Assembly (NCBI GenBank): GCA_014189435.1
Contig: CP050293.1
Location: 3,415,001 to 3,479,000 of the forward strand
Direction of reading: 5' to 3'
DNA length: 64,000 nucleotides
Source: Mesorhizobium loti
Lineage (GTDB): Bacteria; Pseudomonadota; Alphaproteobacteria; Rhizobiales; Rhizobiaceae
Positions within the stretch are counted from its first letter, which is position 1; every line of letters starts with the position of its first letter. A program made the position numbers and the translations under genes. Positions 8,561 through 17,221 of the stretch are shown here, one piece after another. Below the pieces are notes generated by a model, which made no database searches, was not told the origin of the DNA, and saw nothing but the letters and a program-made list of their open reading frames with translations.

Positions 8561-9219
8561 ACAAGCTTTCGCTCAAGACCTTCACCTTGCTGCAGACGGT
8601 AACCTCCGTCGGCCTCTCGGCGCTTGCCTGGATGGTGACCGGGGTCCGTCCGATCTGGAACGGCAGCCTGCCGTCCGACCGGCAGCGCATCTATTTCGCC
8701 AATCACACCAGCCATGGCGACTTCATCTTGCTGTCGGCCTGCCTCAGTGAAAAGGAGCGCGCGATCACCCATGCCGTTGCCGCCGGCGAATATTGGGGAA
8801 AATCGCGGCTGCGCCGCTTTATCGCGCAGGACATGCTGTCGTCCGTGCTCATCAACCGGCAATGGACGACGCCTGAGGAAAACCCGATCGAGATCATGCT
8901 GTCGGTTCTCGACCAGGGCCACTCGCTGATCCTGTTTCCCGAGGGCACCCGCAACATGACGGAAGAGCCGCTGCTGGCCTTCCGCTCCGGGCTCTACAAT
9001 CTGTCGATGGCACGGCCACAGGTCGAACTGATCCCGTGCTGGATCGAGAACATGTCGCGCGTGCTGCCCAAGGGCCAGTTCCTGCCGGTGCCGCTGCTGT
9101 GCCGCGTCGTTTTCGGCGCGCCGGTCGCGGTTGGCCCGGGCGAAGAACGCCGCGCCTTTCTCGAGCGCGCCCACGCCACGCTTCTGGCGCTCAACCCGCG
9201 TCCCGAGCGAGACGATTGA
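8557..9219 (+). CDS. 1-acyl-glycerol-3-phosphate acyltransferase (PlsC-like)
   Basis: A 220-residue acyltransferase. The catalytic HX4D motif is NHTSHGD (His50, Asp55) and the glycerol-phosphate-binding motif is FPEGTR (127-132), in the usual order and spacing; one hydrophobic helix lies near residues 10-30. PlsC enzymes add the second acyl chain to lysophosphatidate. In this operon it would feed phosphatidate, or a related lipid, to the CDP-activating enzyme encoded next. It overlaps the small membrane gene by four bases and the next gene by one. The chromosomal housekeeping plsC is expected elsewhere. Confidence 0.9.
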   Translation: MNKLSLKTFTLLQTVTSVGLSALAWMVTGVRPIWNGSLPSDRQRIYFANHTSHGDFILLSACLSEKERAITHAVAAGEYWGKSRLRRFIAQDMLSSVLINRQWTTPEENPIEIMLSVLDQGHSLILFPEGTRNMTEEPLLAFRSGLYNLSMARPQVELIPCWIENMSRVLPKGQFLPVPLLCRVVFGAPVAVGPGEERRAFLERAHATLLALNPRPERDD

Positions 9220-10154
9220 TGCGCCACGAGATTTCCATCCTGATCATCGGCCTGCTGGCGGTTTTGACCACCGCCAGCATCGTCGCCGCCATCCTTTCGG
9301 CGCGGGCGCCGAAGCCGCTCAGTTCGACGCTGGTCAATCTCACCCAGCGCATCAATGCCTGGTGGGTGATGGTGGCGCTGATGACGGTCGCCTTCTTCTT
9401 CGGCCGTTACGGGATGACCATCCTGTTTGCGCTGATTTCCTTCGCAGCACTGCGCGAATTCGTGACGCTGACACACACGCGCCGCAGCGACCATTGGGTG
9501 CTGCTTGGCATGTTCGGCATTATCATACCGTTTCAGTACTGGCTGGTGTGGACCGCCTGGTACGGGCTCTTCGTCATCTTCATTCCAGTCTACTGCTTCC
9601 TGCTGATGCCGGCCATCACGGCGCTGCATGGCGACACCGAACGCTTCCTCGAGCGGATCGCCGCGCAGCAATGGGCGGTGATGATCTCGGTCTATTGCGT
9701 CAGCCACGTCCCTGCCCTGCTGACACTCAACGTGCCTGGCTTCGAAGGCCGCACCCTGCTGCTGATCGCCTTCCTGATCATCGTCGTGCAAGGCAGCGAC
9801 GTGCTGCAGTACATCTTCGGCAAGCTGTTTGGAAAACACCGGTTTTCGCCGAACGTCTCGCCGTCGAAAACCTGGGAAGGCCTGATCGGCGGACTGGTGT
9901 CGGCGAGCCTGCTCGGCGCGCTGTTGTCGTTCGTGACGCCCTTCTCGCCGCTGCAGGCGGCGGCCGTGGCCTTCGTCGCCTGCTCGATGGGATTTCTCGG
10001 CGGGCTGGTCGCCTCGGCTATCAAGCGCGACCAGGGCGTCAAGGACTGGGGCCATCTGATCGAAGGCCATGGCGGCATGATGGACCGCACCGACAGCCTG
10101 GTCTTCGCCGCCCCGGTGTTCTTTCACATTGTGCGCTATTTCTGGACGGTCTGA
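9219..10154 (+). CDS. ynbB: Phosphatidate cytidylyltransferase (CdsA family), YnbB homologue
   Basis: A 311-residue integral membrane protein with about eight helices and the CdsA signature near the C-terminus: SAIKRDQGVKDWG followed by GHGGMMDRTDS, containing the metal-binding Lys-Asp and Asp-Arg-Asp residues. CdsA enzymes make CDP-diacylglycerol from CTP and phosphatidate. The start ATG overlaps the upstream stop (TGATG). E. coli YnbB occupies the same role next to YnbA. With the acyltransferase and the CDP-alcohol transferase it forms a full activation and transfer route. It is the last gene of the operon; the next gene is convergent, 28 bases away. Confidence 0.9.
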   Translation: MRHEISILIIGLLAVLTTASIVAAILSARAPKPLSSTLVNLTQRINAWWVMVALMTVAFFFGRYGMTILFALISFAALREFVTLTHTRRSDHWVLLGMFGIIIPFQYWLVWTAWYGLFVIFIPVYCFLLMPAITALHGDTERFLERIAAQQWAVMISVYCVSHVPALLTLNVPGFEGRTLLLIAFLIIVVQGSDVLQYIFGKLFGKHRFSPNVSPSKTWEGLIGGLVSASLLGALLSFVTPFSPLQAAAVAFVACSMGFLGGLVASAIKRDQGVKDWGHLIEGHGGMMDRTDSLVFAAPVFFHIVRYFWTV

Positions 10155-10182
10155 GAGCTCGGAGCTGGCGAACTCTTGCCCG

Positions 10183-11202
10183 TCACAGCCGGTTGCGGAT
10201 GAGCATGGTGACGACAAAGAACGCACCGACCGAGCTGGTGATGATGCCGATCGGCAGTTCCTGCGGCGGCAGCAGCGTTCGGGCCAGAAGATCGCTGGCC
10301 AGCAACAGCACCGCGCCGAAGACGGCACAGCTGGCAACCAGGCGCAGATGCAAGGGGCCCGCCAGCGGCCGTGACAGATGCGGGATCATCAGCCCGACGA
10401 AGCCGATGACGCCGGCGACCGAAACAAGGATCGCCGTCGAGAAGGCGGCGACGAGAAAGGTCGTCCGGCGCATGCGCGCCACCGGCACGCCAAGGCTTTC
10501 GGCGGCGTTTTCGCCGGCCAGGAAAGCATCGAGCCGGCGGTGGTTCCACAGCGCGTAGGCCAGGATGGTGCCCGCACCCAGTGCGCCCAGCCAGATATTG
10601 TCCCAGCGCGCCAGGCCAAGGCCGCCCATCGTCCAGAACAGCACCGAATGAGCGGCGCGCTGGTCGCCGGCAAAGACCAAATAGTTGGTCAAGGCGGTGA
10701 ACATGAACGAGACGGCAAGGCCGGCAAGGATCAGCCGCTCCGGGCCTTGCCCCCTCACCCGCGCGACCAGCAGCAGGACGACACCGGCAGCCAAGATACC
10801 GCCGGTGAAGGCCGCGACCGGCAACGTCCAAATGCCAAAGCTGTCGCCGAAGACCGTGATGACGGAAACCGCGCCGGCAGCGGCTCCCGACGACAGGCCG
10901 AACAGGAATGGATCGGCAAGATCGTTGCGGGTCACCGTCTGCAGCAGCGCACCGACGACGCCGAGGCCCGCGCCGACGCAAATGGCCAGGATCGTGCGCG
11001 GCAGCCGCAGATCAACGACAATCTTGCCGACCGGCCCGGCCACGTCGTGCCCACCGAAGCCGATTGCACGGCCAAGCGCGGCAACGACGTCGGTCAGCGG
11101 GATCAGCGTCGAACCATAGGCGATCGACAGCAGAGCGAGAGCGGCGATCGCCGCCGCTCCCACCATCATGGCCAGTGCGAATGCCTTGTGCCGCAAGCTC
11201 AA
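10183..11202 (-). CDS. FecCD-family ABC permease, probable cobalamin importer (BtuC-like)
   Basis: A 339-residue permease of the BtuC/FecCD family with about ten helices. Family landmarks are RLPRTILAICVGAGLGVVGALLQ (residues 69 onward), DPFLFGLSSGAAAGA, and the C-terminal PHLSRPL coupling region that contacts the ATPase. Relatives import siderophores, haem or vitamin B12. Here the upstream cobalamin riboswitch and the DUF1636 gene point to B12 or a precursor. The start overlaps the binding-protein gene by four bases. It is the last gene of the operon. Confidence 0.9.
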   Translation of the reverse strand: MSLRHKAFALAMMVGAAAIAALALLSIAYGSTLIPLTDVVAALGRAIGFGGHDVAGPVGKIVVDLRLPRTILAICVGAGLGVVGALLQTVTRNDLADPFLFGLSSGAAAGAVSVITVFGDSFGIWTLPVAAFTGGILAAGVVLLLVARVRGQGPERLILAGLAVSFMFTALTNYLVFAGDQRAAHSVLFWTMGGLGLARWDNIWLGALGAGTILAYALWNHRRLDAFLAGENAAESLGVPVARMRRTTFLVAAFSTAILVSVAGVIGFVGLMIPHLSRPLAGPLHLRLVASCAVFGAVLLLASDLLARTLLPPQELPIGIITSSVGAFFVVTMLIRNRL

Positions 11203-12146
11203 AATGCTTCCGGATGCATGGCCTTGGCGATCTTGTCGATTGCTTCGATGTTGGCCGGTCCGGGAGTCAGTTCGGCGTAGCGCAATGCGACGAAGCGTTC
11301 GTTCTTGACCGCGTCCGTCTCTTTCATCGCCGGATGCGCCTTCAGGAAATCGAGCAGCTTCTTGTAGCCGCCACCGTCCTGGTAATCGAGCAGGATGAGG
11401 AATTGCGGATTGCGCGACGCCACCGTTTCCCAGTCCGTGTTGCCCCAGCTGGTGTCCATGTCGGCCATGATGTTGTCGCCGCCGGCGGCTGATATCATGG
11501 CGCTCGGAATGGCGAACTTGCCCGCGGTGAACGGCTTGTCCTCGCCGGAATCATAGAGGAACACCCGCGTGCCCTTGGCGCTGCCGACCTTGGCCGTGAT
11601 ATCGGCGAGCTGCGTCTTCCAGTCCGAAACGAGCTTCTCCGCCTCGGCCTCCTTGCCAAAGATCTTGCCCAGCTTTTCGACGTCGCCATAGAGCAGGTCC
11701 ATCGAGGCGGCGGGGCGGTTCTTGTCGAGATGGACGCAGCTTTCCGTCAGCACCAGCGTCTTGATGCCATGCGGGGCAAGCGTGTCGGGCGTCACTTCAC
11801 CGCCCGGCTTCATGCCGTAGTACCAGCCGGCGAAGAAAAAATCGGGCTCGACCGCGACGAGGTTTTCGAGCGTCGGATACTTTGGTGCCAGTTCCGGGAT
11901 CGAACCCTGCTCGGCCTTGAATTCGGGGCCGACCTTATACCATCCGGTGATGCCGGTCAGGCCGACGATAGACGGCTGCAGTTTCAGCGCGAAAGCCATC
12001 TCGGCCATGTTGAGATCGTGGATGACGGCGCGCTTCGGCGCCGCATCGAAGGTCAGCGGCTTGCCGCAGCTGTCGACGGTGACCGGGAAGGCGAAGGCGG
12101 TCGAGGCCAGCAGCGAGAAGGCAAGCGAAAAGGCAAGGCGTTTCAC
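11199..12146 (-). CDS. ABC transporter substrate-binding protein (BtuF/FepB-like)
   Basis: A 315-residue periplasmic binding protein with a signal peptide (KRLAFSLAFSLLASTAFA, cleavage near residue 19). The class III fold is indicated by VTVDSCGKPLTFDAAPKRAV and LAPHGIKTLVL, with a long helix joining the lobes. Docking acidic residues of the BtuF type are expected on each lobe. It should capture a cobalamin-type ligand for the permease that its gene overlaps by four bases. Fifty-one bases separate it from the ATPase gene. An iron-siderophore ligand is the alternative, but the riboswitch argues for B12. Confidence 0.88.
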   Translation of the reverse strand: MKRLAFSLAFSLLASTAFAFPVTVDSCGKPLTFDAAPKRAVIHDLNMAEMAFALKLQPSIVGLTGITGWYKVGPEFKAEQGSIPELAPKYPTLENLVAVEPDFFFAGWYYGMKPGGEVTPDTLAPHGIKTLVLTESCVHLDKNRPAASMDLLYGDVEKLGKIFGKEAEAEKLVSDWKTQLADITAKVGSAKGTRVFLYDSGEDKPFTAGKFAIPSAMISAAGGDNIMADMDTSWGNTDWETVASRNPQFLILLDYQDGGGYKKLLDFLKAHPAMKETDAVKNERFVALRYAELTPGPANIEAIDKIAKAMHPEAF

Positions 12147-12197
12147 GGGTTTTGCTCCTTTGTGGATGGGATTGGGTCGAATACGGAACGGCTTCAG

Positions 12198-12986
12198 TCA
12201 GGACGGTGGCGCGGCACGGTTCGGCACCTCGAACACCGTCAGTTCGCGGTCCTCGGTCGGATGGCGCAGATGCAGCACATCGATGCCGAAAATCTCGCGG
12301 ATCAGCTGTTGGGTCAGCGCTTCGCGCGGCGCGGCGAGCGCCTGCAGACGGGCATGGTTCATCACCGCCACCCTGGTTGCGAACGGCGCCACCAGCGCCA
12401 GATCGTGCAGCACCGCGATCACCGTCATCTCGAAGCCGGCCACGAGTTCGAGCAGTTCGCCGCGGGCGCGCGGATCGAGATGGTTGGTCGGCTCGTCGAG
12501 GAACAGGATCTTTGGCTGCTGGGCGATGGCGCGCGCCAGTTGGGCGCGCTGGCGCTCGCCACCCGACAGCGAGCCGATGGTTCGGCCAAGCAGCGGCAGC
12601 AGGCCGGTCCGGCGCAGCGCATCGACGACGATATCGCGTTCCTCGCTCCTGCGTCTCAGCCCGGCGTGCGGGACGCGGCCAAGCTCGACATAATCAATCA
12701 CCGCCAGCCGCGGATCGGGCTGGTCGGTCTGGCCGACAACGGCGATGTGCAACGCCCGCTCGGCCGCCGAAATCCTGTCCAGCCGGCGCCCGCCGAGCTT
12801 CACCTCGCCGGAACTCGGCCGCAGCATGCCCGACAGCATGCGCAGCAGCGTCGTCTTGCCGGCGCCATTGGGGCCGATGATGGCAAGGCGGTCGCCAGCG
12901 GCCACCGCCAGGCTGACCGCCTGAACCAGATCCCGCCCATTCGCCATGGCGCAGAGGTCATGTGCTTCGAGAAGCGCCACGGTCAT
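12198..12986 (-). CDS. ABC transporter ATP-binding protein (BtuD/FecE-like)
   Basis: A 262-residue nucleotide-binding protein with Walker A GPNGAGKTT, the signature LSGGERQRAQLARAI and Walker B ILFLDEPTNHLD. The family is that of BtuD and FecE. The start at 12986 (MTVALLEAHDL) is chosen because it fits the family N-terminus and overlaps the DUF1636 stop by four bases; the longer frame to 13073 would add a low-complexity leader. It powers import through the FecCD permease encoded downstream. Confidence 0.9.
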   Translation of the reverse strand: MTVALLEAHDLCAMANGRDLVQAVSLAVAAGDRLAIIGPNGAGKTTLLRMLSGMLRPSSGEVKLGGRRLDRISAAERALHIAVVGQTDQPDPRLAVIDYVELGRVPHAGLRRRSEERDIVVDALRRTGLLPLLGRTIGSLSGGERQRAQLARAIAQQPKILFLDEPTNHLDPRARGELLELVAGFEMTVIAVLHDLALVAPFATRVAVMNHARLQALAAPREALTQQLIREIFGIDVLHLRHPTEDRELTVFEVPNRAAPPS

Positions 12987-13471
12987 CTGCTGCTGCCCGC
13001 CGGATTGCCCGAACCGGGGATGCGGGCCAGCGTCTTGCCCGCCAATCCCGCCGGACGCTGACCGGAACTGCACCAGCTATCGATGAGCGACGCGTAGAGC
13101 CTGGCGAATCGCACGAGGTCGCCGACATCGGCTCGTGCGTCGATGGAGCCGAAGAGATAGGCAGCCTTGCCTGGCGCCTGGAAGGCGACCGTCAGCGGTC
13201 GCGAGCAGCCTGCCATGCAGGCCACGCCTTCGACCGCGAAGCCCAGCGCCACGGCCGGCTCGTTGTGGGCCGAAAGCCGGGAGCGCAAATCGCTGCAAAG
13301 GTCTTCCCCGGACCTGACCCCGGTCACGAGGTCACGGCAAAGCGTGCACACGATGATGCGATGGATAGGATCGATGGAGCCGGCCACTTCCGTCACTTTC
13401 CAAAATTGGCGACGGAAGGAAGCTGGCGAACCGGCCGACAAGACCGAGATTCGCGTTTCCTCCCGGCACAC
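12983..13471 (-). CDS. DUF1636 metal-binding protein linked to cobalamin uptake
   Basis: Up to 162 residues, starting with GTG at 13471; a GTG at 13396 would give 137 residues, close to the usual family size, so the start is uncertain. The protein has IIVCTLCRD (Cys-x2-Cys), a further Cys in GEDLCSDL and GVACMAGCSRP (Cys-x3-Cys), a thioredoxin-like ferredoxin pattern typical of DUF1636. Such genes commonly sit under cobalamin riboswitches beside B12 synthesis or uptake genes, but their role is unproven. It is the first gene after the riboswitch and overlaps the ATPase start (ATGA). Confidence 0.8.
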   Translation of the reverse strand: MCREETRISVLSAGSPASFRRQFWKVTEVAGSIDPIHRIIVCTLCRDLVTGVRSGEDLCSDLRSRLSAHNEPAVALGFAVEGVACMAGCSRPLTVAFQAPGKAAYLFGSIDARADVGDLVRFARLYASLIDSWCSSGQRPAGLAGKTLARIPGSGNPAGSSR

Positions 13472-13488
13472 CCCGTCCGGTCAACTCA

Positions 13489-13670
13489 GTGATGGCAGGT
13501 CTCCTGGCTCGCGGGTCGTTGCGCCATCCTGCCTTCCCAGCCTTGCCGGCCAGTGGCATTCACGGATTTTGCTCGCCGCTTACAGTTGCGGGGGCAGCCA
13601 CGGCCTCGATCCCTGGGGATCTCACCGTGTTCCCTTTTCACCCCTCGCCTTTCGACTCGGGGACCATCAC
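13489..13670 (-). ncRNA. Cobalamin riboswitch
   Basis: Read on the minus strand, the leader contains the conserved cobalamin riboswitch parts in order: P1 strand GTGATGG (13664-13670), GGGAACACGGTGAGA, CTGCCCCCGCAACTGTAAGC, a GCCACTGG box near 13551, and the B12 box AGCCAGGAGACCTGCC (13494-13509). The closing P1 strand CCATCAC is at 13489-13495. It ends 18 bases before the first possible start of the DUF1636 gene. It should reduce expression of the DUF1636 and btu-like genes when adenosylcobalamin is plentiful. Recognition is from sequence motifs, not a covariance search, but the match is strong. Confidence 0.96.
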
Positions 13671-13780
13671 CGCCTCAGCGTAGTTTTGCGCCGATCGCAT
13701 CGCAACGGATTTCTCGGACGGAGTGATGGGCCACGTGAGGGAGGCAGACATTGCATGCTCGCAGCTTGTAATAATATAAC

Positions 13781-13810
13781 ATTCTAGAAGATATCGCCTA
13801 GCGCTGTCAA
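13781..13810 (-). promoter_or_regulatory. Candidate promoter of the B12 transport operon
   Basis: On the minus strand TTGACA (13805-13810) and TAGAAT (13781-13786) are separated by 18 bases. Transcription would begin near 13774, about 100 bases before the riboswitch. This is a near-consensus housekeeping promoter and the only good one in the gap. Confidence 0.5.
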
Positions 13811-13948
13811 GCGAAGCGCTTGACGTGTTGGGCCATATCGGTGCGCGAACTGCGACGGGATCAGCGCGGATTGCGCCGGATGCGCAATTTCGATCAAACT
13901 GACCGCGCCAGGGAGCGGCATAATGATCTGGCCAATGCGAGGAGAAAA

Positions 13949-14782
13949 ATGAACCCGATCGAGAAAGCGCTGTGGTTCGTCGAGAGCCATCTGCCGGAAG
14001 CGATCTCGCTCGACGATGTCGCCCAAAGCAGCGGCGTGTCGCGTTTTCACGTGACGCGGGCTTTCGGGGCTGCCACCGGCCGCTCGGTGATGGGCTACAT
14101 GCGCTCACGCCGGCTGACCGAGGCGGCGCGCAAGCTGGCCGGCGGGGCGCCCGACATTCTCAGCGTCGCGCTCGACGCCGGCTACAATTCGCATGAGGCT
14201 TTCACCCGTGCCTTCCGCGACCAGTTCGGCACCACGCCGGAACTGGTGCGCGCGCAAGGCACACTCGATAAGCTCGACCTCGTGGAGCCGATCCTGATGG
14301 ACCAGTCCTTCCTCCCCAATCTCGAACCGCCGCGTTTCGAGATCAGCCGGCCGTTCCTCATCGCCGGCCTCGGCGAACGCTACAGCTGCGAAACCAGCGC
14401 CGCCATTCCGATGCAGTGGCAGCGCTTCGGCCCCTATATCGGCAACATTCCGGGCGAGACCGGCGATGTCGCCTATGGCGTCTGCGTCAATGGCGACGAT
14501 GCCGGCAATTTCGACTACATCGCCGGCGTCGAAGTGTCGGACTTTTCCGACCTGCCCAAGGAATTCAGCCGGGTGCGCGTGCCGGCACGGAAATATGCGG
14601 TCTTTGTCCACCGCGAACACATCTCGACCATCCGGCGCACGGTCAACACGATCTGGAACAAATGGCTGCCGGCCTCCGGCCACGAGATATCGGATGCGCC
14701 GGAATTCGAACGCTACGGCCCCGAATTCGATCCGCGCAGCGGCAATGGCGGGCTGGAGATCTGGATACCGGTGAAGGGCTAG
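13949..14782 (+). CDS. AraC-family regulator with GyrI-like effector domain
   Basis: A 277-residue protein. Residues 1-100 are a double helix-turn-helix AraC domain (SLDDVAQSSGVSRFHVTRAF, then ILSVALDAGYNSHEAFTRAF and FGTTPELVR). Residues about 120-277 form a GyrI/SOUL-like ligand-binding domain, the layout of Rob-type regulators. The start is set by GGAGAAAA just before the ATG; the frame is open further upstream without a ribosome-binding site. The product probably senses a small hydrophobic compound. Its target is not evident: the next gene converges on it from the minus strand, and it lies divergent to the B12 operon. Confidence 0.9.
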   Translation: MNPIEKALWFVESHLPEAISLDDVAQSSGVSRFHVTRAFGAATGRSVMGYMRSRRLTEAARKLAGGAPDILSVALDAGYNSHEAFTRAFRDQFGTTPELVRAQGTLDKLDLVEPILMDQSFLPNLEPPRFEISRPFLIAGLGERYSCETSAAIPMQWQRFGPYIGNIPGETGDVAYGVCVNGDDAGNFDYIAGVEVSDFSDLPKEFSRVRVPARKYAVFVHREHISTIRRTVNTIWNKWLPASGHEISDAPEFERYGPEFDPRSGNGGLEIWIPVKG

Positions 14783-14786
14783 GCGA

Positions 14787-15932
14787 TCACGCCATCGGCA
14801 ATGCCGGCCAGCGATCGGTGATCCTGCCGCCGGAAAACACCACGATCGATCCGAATTGCTGCAGCACGGCCTCGCTCTGCGTCGGGCGCAGGAAGGCGTA
14901 ATCGCCTGGCCTTGCCGTCGCATCGGCCGGCAGGCCCATGAATTGCTGGTTGGAAGACAGGCCGAGCAGGCCGTTCGTCATCAAGCCTTCGGGGAACACC
15001 GGCTCGGCCATCCATTTGCCGCCATAGAGAAAGCAACCCTTGCTCGGAAACCGGCCAATCGCCCGCAGCAGGCGGGTGACCGCCGGCGGGCCGGGCAGCA
15101 TCGGCTCGACCACTTTCAGGATCGGCGTGGCGACAAAAGCCGCCGGCTGGAAGCCTTCGAGGCCTGATGTATCGAAGTCGCTGGGCAGCACGAAGGCCGA
15201 GCCCATCGACACTTCATTGGCCGCGCCGCCGTGATGAAGCAGCGCGGTCTTGCTGCCGCCGATGTTGAGGATGCCGCGCTGGTCGGCGCCGAGACGAGCG
15301 ACGAACGCGGCGGCCTGCGCCGACGCCTTTGCCAAGGCTTTCGCCGGCCCACCGAACAGACCCGGAATGAGCGGCGCATGCGCCTCGTAAGCCATGACGC
15401 CTTCGCAACGCAGCCGTTTGTAGGCCTGGAGCGCATTCAATGCCCTCGACAAGGCTTCGGGATCAGCAAAGCCGCCGCGATGCAGCCCGACATCGATCTC
15501 GAAAGCGATGCGCAGTTCGATGTCGAGTTCGGCTGCCAGCGCGCCATATTCCACCAGTCTCTCCTCGCTGTCGATCAGCCAGCAGACACGCGACCAGTCG
15601 GCGTCAGCTTTCACCAGCACCGCCCTTGCCGCGCCGATCGGCATCGGCTTGCCATACAAGAGATCGGCATCCGGAAACGCCTTCAGCACCGCCTCGCTGA
15701 TCGGCGGATGGAAGGTCATGACGTGATTGGTGCCGAGCGCCTTGCCAATATGCGCAAGCAGCGGCAGGCAGGCGAGTGATTTGTCGACCAACCGCACGGC
15801 AAGGCCGGGATCCAGTCGCCGCTTTACCAGGGCAATGTTGCTGTCCAGCCGGTCGCGATCGAGCAGCAGGCAGGGTTGAAAGATGCCAGCTTCCTTCAGC
15901 GCATCCGACAGGGTGGAAAAATAGGCGCTCAT
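14787..15932 (-). CDS. DSD1-family PLP enzyme (D-threonine aldolase / D-serine dehydratase-like)
   Basis: A 381-residue fold-type III pyridoxal-phosphate enzyme. The N-terminal barrel (FQPCLLLDRDRLDSNIALV, then VDKSLACLPL with the candidate PLP lysine) resembles alanine racemase, and the C-terminal domain is of the D-serine-dehydratase type, ending in a region expected to bind metal. Relatives act on D-threonine, D-serine or beta-hydroxy-aspartate. The start at 15932 gives an ATGA overlap with the sugar-lactone oxidase gene upstream; an extension to 16076 would be inside that gene. Coupling suggests that the two enzymes act on related compounds, but no shared pathway is known to me. Confidence 0.85.
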   Translation of the reverse strand: MSAYFSTLSDALKEAGIFQPCLLLDRDRLDSNIALVKRRLDPGLAVRLVDKSLACLPLLAHIGKALGTNHVMTFHPPISEAVLKAFPDADLLYGKPMPIGAARAVLVKADADWSRVCWLIDSEERLVEYGALAAELDIELRIAFEIDVGLHRGGFADPEALSRALNALQAYKRLRCEGVMAYEAHAPLIPGLFGGPAKALAKASAQAAAFVARLGADQRGILNIGGSKTALLHHGGAANEVSMGSAFVLPSDFDTSGLEGFQPAAFVATPILKVVEPMLPGPPAVTRLLRAIGRFPSKGCFLYGGKWMAEPVFPEGLMTNGLLGLSSNQQFMGLPADATARPGDYAFLRPTQSEAVLQQFGSIVVFSGGRITDRWPALPMA

Positions 15933-17209
15933 GTCTCGATGCCGAACAGGCCGGCCATGTAGGGCGAGACGAAGCGGTTTTCCGGATCGATGTCGCGGCG
16001 CACCGCCATGGCATCGTCCCAGCGCGGGTAGAGCTTTTTCAGCTCCGCCGCTTTCAGGCTGTGCATCTTGCCCCAATGCGGCCTGCCGCCGTATCTGCGG
16101 AAGATCGGTTCGGCCGCCCGCATGAACGGCAGCGGATCGTTCGCCGCGTCATGGTGGATGGCGATCGAGCAGGTGAGCCTGTTGTGGAAGGGCGAGAGCC
16201 AGAACTGGTCCGGTGCGACCGAGCGCACCTCCATCGGGAAATAGACCTCGGGAAAACGCTTTTCGGTCAGTTCGATGATCTCGGTCAGCGCCTTCGGCCC
16301 CTCCTCGAACGGCAGATGATATTCCATCTCGTTGAATTTGGTCTGGCGGTCGCTGGCATAGACGTTGAGCCAGTCCTGCACGTAGTCCTCGGCCGGCACT
16401 TTCGCGACGGCGCCCAGGATCAGCCGGCGGCGTAGCGATGGCAGCCAGGCAAGTGCGGTACGAAGCCTGCGCAACGTCCTCAACCCCGCCTCATCATCAT
16501 CGGTCGGGCGCGTGGCGGTCTCCGCGGTGCTAAAATCGCTGGCGATGAACTGAGCATGGCCGGAAAACGGAATGTAGTAGAATTCGGCCGAGCGATGCGC
16601 GGCCATCATCGTCTCGAAATCGCGCAGCATCTCGGCGATCGGCAGCACCCATTTGCGGCGGCGCAACCGGTAGGTCGCGATGTTGTTCAGCGTCACTTCG
16701 CTCAGCACGCCGAAGGCGCCGAGCGCGACGCCGATGGCGTGGATCATGTCCTGATCCCCTGCTCGCTTGAAGTCGCGGACCTTGCCAAGTCCGTCGACGA
16801 TCTGCACCGTCTCCAGCTGCGTGTGATAGGCGCCGAGCGTCGGTCCCGAGCCGTGCGTGGCTGTACCCAGCGCGCCGCCGATCGCCTGGCGGTCGATGTC
16901 GCCCATATTGGGCAGGCCTTGGCCAATGCCTTGCAGGATGTGCATCAGCGGGCCGAGCCGGGTCCCTGCCCGCACCCGTGCCTGCTGTTTTTCGGCGTCG
17001 TGCGAGACCAGCCCTTCCAGTCTCTCCAGGGACAGGATCGTGCCCTCGGATTTTACCAGCGGGGTGAAGGAATGACCGGCGCCGACAACGCGCACCGGGC
17101 CAGGTGCGGTACGAATGAGATCACCCAGTTCGCCCGCATCGGCGGGGCTGGCGATCAGTTTCGGCTCGGCGCGAACAAAGCCCGACCAGTTGCTCCAGCT
17201 GTTCGACAT
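15929..17209 (-). CDS. FAD-dependent sugar-1,4-lactone oxidase (ALO family)
   Basis: A 426-residue flavoprotein. The FAD_binding_4 domain (residues 13-180) carries VRVVGAGHSFTPL and the stretch GGALGTATHGSG; the C-terminal ALO domain ends with the family motif HWGK in RPHWGKMHS. Relatives (D-arabinono-, L-gulono- or L-galactono-lactone oxidases) oxidise aldonolactones, giving ascorbate-like products and hydrogen peroxide. There is no signal peptide, so it is cytoplasmic. The gene overlaps the DSD1 gene by four bases and lies 12 bases downstream of the MFS transporter gene, so the three may form one operon. Confidence 0.9.
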   Translation of the reverse strand: MSNSWSNWSGFVRAEPKLIASPADAGELGDLIRTAPGPVRVVGAGHSFTPLVKSEGTILSLERLEGLVSHDAEKQQARVRAGTRLGPLMHILQGIGQGLPNMGDIDRQAIGGALGTATHGSGPTLGAYHTQLETVQIVDGLGKVRDFKRAGDQDMIHAIGVALGAFGVLSEVTLNNIATYRLRRRKWVLPIAEMLRDFETMMAAHRSAEFYYIPFSGHAQFIASDFSTAETATRPTDDDEAGLRTLRRLRTALAWLPSLRRRLILGAVAKVPAEDYVQDWLNVYASDRQTKFNEMEYHLPFEEGPKALTEIIELTEKRFPEVYFPMEVRSVAPDQFWLSPFHNRLTCSIAIHHDAANDPLPFMRAAEPIFRRYGGRPHWGKMHSLKAAELKKLYPRWDDAMAVRRDIDPENRFVSPYMAGLFGIET

Positions 17210-17221
17210 GGCGCTCCCAGT

